Source: Oxalobacteraceae bacterium
GTDB taxonomy: Bacteria > Pseudomonadota > Gammaproteobacteria > Burkholderiales > Burkholderiaceae_D
Assembly: GCA_027485535.1 (NCBI GenBank)
Contig: JAIXQV010000072.1
Coordinates: 1 to 11,787, forward strand
Direction: 5' to 3'
DNA: 11,787 nt
Below, one piece after another: positions 7,386 to 11,787 of the stretch. Under the pieces are notes generated by a model. The model saw only the letters and a program-made list of their open reading frames with translations. It ran no database searches and was not told the origin of the DNA. How positions within the stretch are numbered: the first letter of the stretch is position 1; the number at the start of each line of letters is the position of its first letter. Position numbers and translations under genes: made by a program.

Positions 7386-7784
7386 ATGTTGAAGCAACTT
7401 ACTGCAGCTTTGATTATTTGCTGCGCCGGAACGGGGTATCTGCAGGCCGCGACCCCAATGCTGGTGACGTCCGATTCGCAGGGCAACGATTATCTGTTAG
7501 ACACGGATGGTATGACCCGCAAGGGTTATCTGGTGTACGTGTGGCAGTTACAGAATCTTGCGCAGCGAAATGAGCGGGGCGCTTTGTCGGTCCGCACTCA
7601 AGTCGAATTTGATTGCCGCTTTCGGCAGTCTCGCGTGATGTGGGTCTCACTGTACCCAGAGCTGAATGAGGGTGGTGCCGTAATCAGCTCAGGTATGGTG
7701 GCCAATCCGGAGTGGGTACCGGCCCAACCGGGCGCGGTGGAAGATAGCTTGATCGACTACGCCTGCCGCCGAATTATGCGCTGA
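7386..7784 (+). CDS. Surface-adhesin E-like secreted protein
   Basis: A 132-residue protein starting MLKQLTAALIICCAG, a signal peptide with cleavage after about residue 21 (LQA). The mature part follows the surface-adhesin E (protein E-like) pattern: a strand with tyrosines (KGYLVYVWQL), a basic stretch, VEFDCRFRQSR with the first cysteine, and a C-terminal helix around AVEDSLIDYACRR with the second. The cysteines probably form a disulfide. The fold was named after an adhesin of Haemophilus, but most environmental members are uncharacterised, so adhesion is not implied. The frame is open back to GTG 7356, overlapping the upstream stop, but ATG 7386 places the signal peptide correctly. It probably shares a transcript with the barrel-like gene. 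It ends 12 bases before a convergent gene. Confidence 0.72.
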   Translation: MLKQLTAALIICCAGTGYLQAATPMLVTSDSQGNDYLLDTDGMTRKGYLVYVWQLQNLAQRNERGALSVRTQVEFDCRFRQSRVMWVSLYPELNEGGAVISSGMVANPEWVPAQPGAVEDSLIDYACRRIMR

Positions 7785-7796
7785 CCCTTCTGGGCT

Positions 7797-8078
7797 TTAG
7801 TGCATGCTCTCTAAAACCATCACGATCAGCCCAAACATCGTCAGCATCAGTATCAGTGAGCCAAGCGGTGGTACCAGAATAATCATCAGCCCAGTCGCCA
7901 TGAGTAAACCAAGCGCCAACTTACCGCGACTGCTGTTTTTCCTGAATTCCAAATAAACCAGGAAGGTTGCCAGTATCAATGGCAATATCCAGGCACCCGA
8001 TCCGATCAGATCATGTGAAAACGGTTCACTCGCGCCTTCATTGTTCGCGATACTCAGAGATTGTGTAGATCGGGTCAT
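7797..8078 (-). CDS. Small multi-helix membrane protein, unknown
   Basis: Read from ATG 8078 this is a 93-residue protein: a polar N-terminal segment of about 25 residues, then hydrophobic stretches around residues 27-43, 53-68 and 70-88 separated by EFRKNSSRGK, and a short C-terminus. Two or three transmembrane helices are likely, with the basic loop cytoplasmic. I do not recognise the family. The frame stays open upstream to TTG 8309 (170 residues), but that part is very polar, has no Shine-Dalgarno and lies in a divergent intergenic region, so I prefer the short form. No ribosome binding site is clear for ATG 8078 either, which lowers confidence. It is transcribed away from the acidic DUF4214 gene; there is no evidence that the two work together. 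Confidence 0.5.
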   Translation of the reverse strand: MTRSTQSLSIANNEGASEPFSHDLIGSGAWILPLILATFLVYLEFRKNSSRGKLALGLLMATGLMIILVPPLGSLILMLTMFGLIVMVLESMH

Positions 8079-8360
8079 GTCTTTATCCGAAGTGGCTCGC
8101 GGTTTGCAGAGAGATAGCTGGCTCTGATTGACCGACGTAGTACCTGCCTTCTGCGCCGGAAGTTGTGCCAGCCTTCTTCCTATTCGATCAATCGGATCAA
8201 TGTGAGTTTTCTTTAGTGCGGACCCGCTAAGCGTCCGGTACTTCTTCAATAACAAGTCACCCCAAGGTCTGAACTGAGGCGCTAGCCGGCTCAAAGGCCA
8301 CCTAGCCAACCGATAGTAATCGCCTTGTGTTCTTTAGTTTTTTTCTGCAATTAACCTCCC
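8079..8360. other. Intergenic stretch with an open minus-strand frame
   Basis: This 282-base stretch lies between the small membrane protein and the promoter of the acidic DUF4214 gene. On the minus strand it is open in the frame of the membrane protein as far as a stop at 8334-8336. The predicted peptide is basic and polar, without a signal peptide or family motif. It could be a real N-terminal extension or simply untranslated leader. A T-run near 8337-8345 is the only other visible trait. Confidence 0.35.
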
Positions 8361-8445
8361 TTCAAGGCTTGATCTAAAGCAACTTGTGCGATACATTGAT
8401 TAAGAAATTTCCTAACTGTTGTTCTAGCCTTTTGGGAGTACTACC
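8361..8445 (+). promoter_or_regulatory. Promoter and leader of the acidic DUF4214 gene, duplicated at 11449
   Basis: This 85-base leader aligns nearly without gaps to 11449-11532. By my hand count 44 of the first 70 positions are identical. The best-kept blocks are TTCARGGCTTG at the left, TTAAGAAWTTT about 45 bases before the start codon, and a purine-rich ribosome binding site. A possible sigma-70 pair is TTGATC at 8369-8374 and TACATT at 8392-8397 with a 17-base spacer; both match the consensus at four of six positions. GGGAG at 8434-8438 is the ribosome binding site, seven bases before GTG 8446. The conserved central block falls downstream of the -10 candidate, so it may be part of the transcript or an operator. 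Confidence 0.5.
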
Positions 8446-9654
8446 GTGGCCAAATTAGAAAAGAGTGCTTTGTCAGAGCAGATCGAAGGTTTGCTTGATT
8501 CTGGGGCTGCGATTGGATTCCCTATGTCCAGGTCCAAAGACGACGACGAAGATAACAATAAATACAAAAGCTCGTCTCAATCAGACGATGATGACGACAG
8601 CGATGACGACAGCGATGACGATTCCGATGACGACGCCGATGACGACGCCGATGACGACGCCGATGACGACGCCGATGACGACGCCGATGGCGACACGGAT
8701 GACGACACGGATGACGACACGGATGACGACACGGATGACGACACGGATGACGACACGGATGACGACGCCGATGACGATACCGATGACGACACGGATGACG
8801 ACGCGGATGACGACACCGATGACGATAGCAGCGACAATCATCCCGAAAAGTACAAATTTGTTGTAAAAGACGGCGTGGTCGTTTCAAAGTCCGAGATAGA
8901 AGATGGTGAAGAAGAGCTAGACGATCTCGAGGATGACGAGTCCTACGTGGTTTCAGATGGCTTGATCATCAAAACAGAAGAAAAGAAGCACGGCACGCAG
9001 ACAACGACCTATGCTGATGAAGACGGCGATGGCATCTACGCAGTCGTCGAGCATGTATGGACCAAGAATGCTACGACCGGTAGCGATGATGATGACGAAT
9101 ATGAAGATTGGTACGAGCAGGATGGCGAATACGACGACTATGAAATAGTCGTAACTGGCACCAGTGTTCAGTTATTTGATAAAGAAACCGAAGAGCTGAC
9201 ATCGAGTTTTGATGTGGCGGACAGGATCATCCTGAACGACAAGGGGTTTGCTACTGCGCTGGACGACAATGCCTGCAAAGCCTACCGGATTTATCAAGCG
9301 GCTTTTGACCGTGATCCGATGGCTGACGACACCGCCGGACTTGGATATTGGATATCTCAAATTGATGGTGGCATGGACGTCGAAGAGGTCGCTGCGAGAT
9401 TTATTGATTCGCCGGAGTTTCGTGCGGTTTATGGCGCCAATGCTGATAACGCCACCTTCCTTACCAGGCTATATGAAAACGTTCTCGACCGGACTCCGGA
9501 TGGCGACGGGTATGCATGGTGGTTGAAGGAGTTAAACACGAATCCTGATCGCGACTGGGTCAAGGTATTGGCCGAGTTTTCCGAGTCGAATGAAAATCAG
9601 GAGAACGTAGCGGCCATTATTGCCGAAGGTATCGTATTCGATATCGTCGCTTGA
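8446..9654 (+). CDS. Highly acidic repeat protein with C-terminal DUF4214, probably exported
   Basis: A 402-residue protein in four parts. Residues 1-48 form a leader (MAKLEKSALSEQIEGLLDSG, then a GFPMSRSKDDDE segment) without a Sec signal. Residues 49-128 are twenty DDDX repeats, X being Ser, Ala or Thr. Residues 129-270 are acidic, with DEDGDGIY near residue 190, a calcium-loop-like pattern. Residues 275-395 carry DUF4214, with two copies of the motif Y-x(3)-[FL]-DR-x-P-D followed by G-x-x-[YW]-W (FDRDP...GLGYW; LDRTP...GYAWW). DUF4214 occurs in large exported surface proteins, many of them type I secretion substrates. The lack of a Sec signal and the C-terminal position of the domain fit that route, but no transporter gene is in view. 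The start is GTG with GGGAG upstream. A relic of its 5' end and part of a paralogue lie at the right end of the window. Confidence 0.85.
   Translation: MAKLEKSALSEQIEGLLDSGAAIGFPMSRSKDDDEDNNKYKSSSQSDDDDDSDDDSDDDSDDDADDDADDDADDDADDDADGDTDDDTDDDTDDDTDDDTDDDTDDDADDDTDDDTDDDADDDTDDDSSDNHPEKYKFVVKDGVVVSKSEIEDGEEELDDLEDDESYVVSDGLIIKTEEKKHGTQTTTYADEDGDGIYAVVEHVWTKNATTGSDDDDEYEDWYEQDGEYDDYEIVVTGTSVQLFDKETEELTSSFDVADRIILNDKGFATALDDNACKAYRIYQAAFDRDPMADDTAGLGYWISQIDGGMDVEEVAARFIDSPEFRAVYGANADNATFLTRLYENVLDRTPDGDGYAWWLKELNTNPDRDWVKVLAEFSESNENQENVAAIIAEGIVFDIVA
8590..8829 (+). repeat. Coding 12-bp tandem repeat, 20 units
   Basis: Twenty consecutive 12-base units of the form GAT GAC GAC NNN, each coding Asp-Asp-Asp-X. 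The fourth codon gives S,S,S,A,A,A,A,A,T,T,T,T,T,T,A,T,T,A,T,S. Units 4-8 end in GCC (unit 4 begins at 8626); 9-14 end in ACG. Neighbouring units are often identical at the DNA level, including the third codon positions, which points to recent expansion by slippage or recombination. Units 3, 16 and 20 carry GAT for the third Asp codon, and unit 9 has GGC (Gly) for the second. Because the unit is a multiple of three, gain or loss of units keeps the frame. Confidence 0.95.
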
Positions 9655-9683
9655 TTAACGGTTGCTCCTCACACGGATTGTTT

Positions 9684-9709
9684 GTGATGCCGCTCGTAAA
9701 GGGCATTAC
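9684..9709. terminator. Hairpin downstream of the DUF4214 gene
   Basis: GTGATGCC and GGCATTAC form an 8-bp stem with one G-U pair around a 10-base loop, 29 bases after the stop. It has no following T-run, so it may protect the 3' end or aid termination rather than act as a classic intrinsic terminator. Confidence 0.35.
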
Positions 9710-9735
9710 AGCCTCCGTCTGATTCTCTGACTAAG

Positions 9736-9763
9736 GTGGGCCCGGTAATCTTTCCGGGTCCGC
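9736..9763. terminator. GC-rich hairpin between convergent genes
   Basis: GTGGGCCCGG and CCGGGTCCGC form a 10-bp stem (two G-U pairs as RNA) around the loop TAATCTTT. It sits between the ends of the convergent DUF4214 gene and the small secreted-protein gene, where a two-way terminator would be expected. No T-run follows on either strand, which keeps confidence moderate. Confidence 0.45.
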
Positions 9764-9784
9764 TAACTCGTCTGGCGAGCTGAC

Positions 9785-10138
9785 TTATTTTTCAATCAGC
9801 GCGTTCAAATAGGCAACGGCGCCATCTGCCGGGCCGAGTTTCGGATTTAAGAGACAAAAGCTATCGATGCTGGCGATGGCCGGGTCAGCGGCGTTCGGAT
9901 CGTCGTTGTAGCGATCTGGCTTCGTTCGTTCGAGGCCTTGATGCGTCAAACTGAGCGGCGCGAGAAACGCGTTGGTCCAGATTTTCTTTCTCGGATACGC
10001 TAGGTCGGTCCACGCTTGACATGACAGGTCACCAAACAAGCTCGCGGCAGTTGCATTAACGCCTGCGCAAGCGAGCGCTGTCAGTAAGACAAAAGCCCAA
10101 GCGCTAGGCTTGCTTATTTGAGTAGCGGTGGAATTCAT
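9785..10138 (-). CDS. Small secreted two-cysteine protein, HdeA/Rap1a-like in outline
   Basis: A 117-residue protein. Residues 12-33 form a signal peptide (WAFVLLTALACAGVNATA) with cleavage near ATA-A. The mature part of about 83 residues has exactly two cysteines, in LSCQAW (near residue 40) and DSFCLLNP (near residue 95), followed by an Ala-rich helix to the C-terminus. The spacing of the cysteines, CxxW at the first and C-x-x-NP at the second, recalls HdeA acid-stress chaperones and Rap1a/Tai periplasmic immunity proteins, but the central FLAPLSLTHQGLERTK segment is not from either family as I know them. I therefore call only a probable periplasmic, disulfide-containing protein. The ATG has no clear Shine-Dalgarno. 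It is a single-gene unit, convergent with the DUF4214 gene. Confidence 0.65.
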   Translation of the reverse strand: MNSTATQISKPSAWAFVLLTALACAGVNATAASLFGDLSCQAWTDLAYPRKKIWTNAFLAPLSLTHQGLERTKPDRYNDDPNAADPAIASIDSFCLLNPKLGPADGAVAYLNALIEK

Positions 10139-10558
10139 AGTAAGCGTTGAGTTTTTTGGGGAGCATATATCAATTACCCCACCTGCTCATTTCAAGGCTT
10201 CCGATTTATAGACCCGAAAGTGGGAACGCCGGCGGCGCAGCAACCGGTCGTCGAGATGTTGGTGCAAGAAATTCGACTGCCGAGCGCCAAGCCCAATCAG
10301 ATTACAGGCCTATCGCTACCGTATCTGCCTAGGACGGTTTGCTCAGAAATCGCTACTTTTGAATTGTGTTCTTAATGGTGAAGTCTACGTTTCCAGCCAT
10401 CGGCGATCAGGATAATATTCTCGAGATTGCGAGATGGCAGTATAAAAATGACAATTTTCGTGGTGCTTGCCCCGGCTGACGGATGAGACTGCGCCGCTCC
10501 GCATTGCCTTAGGCCTAGTCGGAATCAAGATCGCGATGAACGTTCAAAGGAGACGGCC
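10139..10558. other. 420-base intergenic region, mostly unassigned
   Basis: This divergent region lies between the small secreted protein and the globin-like/YbjN-like gene. One + frame is open from 10151 to 10375 and reads like a plausible peptide (segments such as RFIDPKVGTP and ITGLSLPYLP) but has no start codon with a ribosome binding site. An AT-rich stretch at 10411-10460 contains GATAAT and TATAAA and may hold the promoter of the rightward gene. TCTCG/CGAGA at 10419-10434 is a short inverted repeat. Nothing else is recognised. Confidence 0.35.
10546..10552 (+). promoter_or_regulatory. Strong ribosome binding site
   Basis: AAAGGAG lies six bases before ATG 10559. It is the best Shine-Dalgarno in the window and fixes the start of the globin-like/YbjN-like gene. 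Confidence 0.8.
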
Positions 10559-11380
10559 ATGTTTCAACTGCTAGAGAAACACAAAAATCCAACGCTGAAA
10601 CTGAATCTAATCGTACAGTCATTGTTCGAGCAAGTAAAAGCGAACCCAGTGATTGCGCATTATTTTATTAGCGTATCGCTGGACGCTCTGGCGCAAGATG
10701 TGCAGCGCTTCAGTCATTTCGTGATGGCGCATCCTGATAGCTTCTACCGTGAGCCCTTGAATGCTCAGAAGAGTTCAATGCCGGAAATTCAGGTGAGCTC
10801 ATTTGTTTTTGAGGAGGTGCACAAAACCTTAATTCAGATCTTGAAGTCCCATGAGATTCAAGACGACGACTTGCCTAGGCTGTCCTATGAAATTCTAGAG
10901 ATTGTTGAAGAGTCGAGAGCGCAGTTCAGTGACACCATCATGATGGCACTGAAAATGGAGGATGTGAATACTGAAGGCCTGCTTCAAGTATTCAAGCGAT
11001 TTAAGTTCGACGCAAAAATCGCCGGCAAGAATGAGGTTCTGATTGAAGCTGGTCTAGATATCCCCGTCGTAGTAAAAATTCGATCCAAAGACAAATCGAT
11101 TGTCCTTATTGGGAAAGCCGTCTCGATTGAAAATTCGTCGCTGAGCGATGTCACAGAAATTGCGCGCATGTCGGCTGAGCGCTACCCGATTCATCCCGTA
11201 CGCGCTGTCGAAGATGATGACGATTGGCCGTTTCTATTCATGGAAATGCCGCTCCCTTATCAGCACGGCGTGCCACTGCGTATGCTATTCAGATTGCTGA
11301 AATCTTTCGCCACTGCATTCCATCGGAGTGTGAAATGCGATACGCGCCGGATACTGACCTTGAACAATCCCAACCGATAA
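10559..11380 (+). CDS. Two-domain protein: truncated-globin-like N-terminus and YbjN-like C-terminus
   Basis: A 273-residue cytoplasmic protein without signal or membrane segment. Residues 15-120 follow the helix pattern of truncated globins: LFEQVKANPVIAHYF matches the B-helix/CD region (family pattern FY-x-x-V-x-x-[DN]-P), followed by helices around 41-57, 82-97 and 103-120. The proximal heme histidine expected ten residues before F84 is Met74, with no His close by, so this is probably a heme-less globin fold. Residues 138-260 resemble the YbjN/type III chaperone-like fold: LLQVFKRFKF, strands around 158-190, an amphipathic helix around 195-208, the strand DDDWPFLFMEMPL and a final helix. 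Neither call is more than pattern recognition. YbjN-like proteins are linked to stress and motility in enterobacteria, but no function is assigned here. It appears to be transcribed alone, and no terminator hairpin is clear, only a T7 run at 11419-11425. Confidence 0.6.
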   Translation: MFQLLEKHKNPTLKLNLIVQSLFEQVKANPVIAHYFISVSLDALAQDVQRFSHFVMAHPDSFYREPLNAQKSSMPEIQVSSFVFEEVHKTLIQILKSHEIQDDDLPRLSYEILEIVEESRAQFSDTIMMALKMEDVNTEGLLQVFKRFKFDAKIAGKNEVLIEAGLDIPVVVKIRSKDKSIVLIGKAVSIENSSLSDVTEIARMSAERYPIHPVRAVEDDDDWPFLFMEMPLPYQHGVPLRMLFRLLKSFATAFHRSVKCDTRRILTLNNPNR

Positions 11381-11448
11381 CTGTACAGACGCAACCAACT
11401 AGTCCGAATAATTACGCATTTTTTTGATGTAGCACCTCACCCAGCCGT

Positions 11449-11532
11449 TTCAGGGCTTGCCGTTATGCACCTTGGTGAGTACGGTAGTTAAGAATTTTTA
11501 TAACTAGTATGCCAACCGTGCACGGAGTCGCC
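11449..11532 (+). repeat. Second copy of the DUF4214-gene promoter/leader
   Basis: This 84-base stretch aligns with 8361-8445, keeping the spacing to the start codon within one base. The shared blocks are TTCAGGGCTTG, TTAAGAATTTT, TAACT and GGAG at 11524-11527. The position of the possible -10 reads TACGGT at 11480-11485, poorer than in the intact copy, so this promoter may be weak or dead. It precedes the interrupted frame at 11533. Confidence 0.6.
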
Positions 11533-11598
11533 ATGGCTAAAGCTGAAGATACTGTTTTGTCAGATCGTACGGAACGCTTTCTGGTTACTATGCCTTGA
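11533..11598 (+). pseudogene. 5' relic of a DUF4214-family paralogue
   Basis: ATG 11533 opens a frame of 21 codons ending in TGA: MAKAEDTVLSDRTERFLVTM and a final Pro. The first 17 or so residues align with the leader of the intact acidic gene (MAKLEKSALSEQIEGLL), sharing M, A, K, E, L, S, E and L at fixed positions, and the DNA shares TTTGTCAGA. After residue 20 there is no match in any frame, so the body is missing rather than frameshifted. With the duplicated leader upstream, this is the broken-off 5' end of a paralogous gene. A small functional peptide is possible but less likely. Confidence 0.6.
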
Positions 11599-11688
11599 TC
11601 TGTCTGCAGTAATCACTGCTTCAACAAGCGCTCACATTCCACCCGTACTTCTTCGCGCGCTCTGTCCTGCCCCAACAAGAACACTTTC

Positions 11689-11787
11689 TCAGACCCAAGG
11701 GTCGTAAGCAATCCCATTCGCAATCAGCGAGGCCACATTCGCTTGATTTTCAGTCGACTCAGAAAAGTCAGCGAGTACTTTCTGCCA
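11689..11787 (-). CDS. DUF4214-family protein, C-terminal end only
   Basis: The gene enters from the right edge on the minus strand; 32 residues and the TGA stop at 11691-11689 are visible. The peptide begins WQKVLADFSESTENQANVAS and ends in GIAYDPWV. It aligns without gaps to the last 32 residues of the intact DUF4214 protein (WVKVLAEFSESNENQENVAA onward) with about 20 identities by hand count, so the two are clear paralogues. The conserved FSES-x-ENQ-x-NV block is typical of the end of DUF4214 in exported proteins. The rest of the gene, and whether it has the same leader and acidic repeats, lies outside the window. Its 3' end points at the 5' relic, 90 bases away. Confidence 0.8.
   Translation of the reverse strand, partial: WQKVLADFSESTENQANVASLIANGIAYDPWV

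Noticed and set aside
8522..8887. Long open frames on the other strand and other phases across the Asp-rich repeat (Arg/His-rich, Val/Ile-rich, Ser-rich)
   Set aside because: A 12-bp repeat without stop codons in any frame keeps several frames open. The products are pure repeat shadows, and the + frame continues into a recognisable DUF4214 domain.
10211..10260. Possible cyclic-di-GMP (GEMM) riboswitch, from CGAAAGTGGGAACGC
   Set aside because: The upstream half of the aptamer (CACGCACAGGGCAAACC-like strand) is missing and the stretch is not followed closely by a gene.
10151..10375. Open + frame with a protein-like composition in the intergenic region
   Set aside because: There is no start codon with a ribosome binding site, no family match that I recognise and only 74 codons. 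A competing frame in the same stretch (10147-10332) is just as open. It is kept only as a note under the intergenic region.
11224..11427. Overlapping + frame at the end of the YbjN-like gene, as a sign of frameshift
   Set aside because: The main frame continues with a plausible amphipathic helix to its own stop, and the overlapping frame shows no family motif.
11606..11619. GCAGT/ACTGC hairpin between the relic and the partial DUF4214 gene as a terminator or recombination site
   Set aside because: A 5-bp stem without a T-run is expected by chance, and no second copy is visible in the window.

Overview
The window looks like a chromosomal segment of a Gram-negative proteobacterium. A beta- or gammaproteobacterium of moderate GC is my best guess, from the outer-membrane/periplasmic protein types and the codon use; nothing in the sequence fixes the genus. 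No rRNA, tRNA, CRISPR array, transposase or integrase is visible.

Region 1 (about 1-6676) is a polyprenyl-phosphate sugar cassette. It starts inside a UbiA-family membrane prenyltransferase. Next come a DprE1-type FAD oxidase, a DprE2-type short-chain reductase, an extended SDR (epimerase/dehydratase type), an FAD-dependent amine-oxidase/UDP-galactopyranose-mutase-like enzyme and a GtrA-family membrane protein, all on + and packed with overlaps or gaps of 0-2 bases. A convergent GT39/ArnT-like membrane glycosyltransferase overlaps the 3' end of the GtrA gene by 8 bases. The first three match the route from polyprenyl-phosphoryl-ribose to polyprenyl-phosphoryl-D-arabinofuranose known from mycobacteria. 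The GT39 enzyme is a natural candidate to move the lipid-linked sugar onto a periplasmic acceptor. The roles of the two extra redox enzymes are open.

Region 2 (about 6829-8078) holds a secreted, probably beta-barrel outer-membrane protein, a small secreted protein of the surface-adhesin E type, and on - a small multi-helix membrane protein of unknown role.

Region 3 (about 8361-11787) is the most unusual part. A 402-residue protein has an N-terminal leader, a block of exactly twenty 12-bp units coding Asp-Asp-Asp-X, an acidic middle with a calcium-loop-like motif, and a C-terminal DUF4214 region. Its roughly 85-bp upstream region and first 17 or so codons recur, diverged, at 11449-11598, where the reading frame stops after 21 codons. 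Just beyond, on -, is the 3' end of another DUF4214 gene that runs off the window. So the window shows one intact member, one 5' relic and one partial member of a paralogous family. Between them are a small two-cysteine secreted protein (-) and a two-domain protein that looks like a truncated-globin fold lacking the heme-ligand histidine, joined to a YbjN-like domain.

The sugar cassette could supply a glycan for surface proteins such as those in regions 2 and 3, but only proximity links them.
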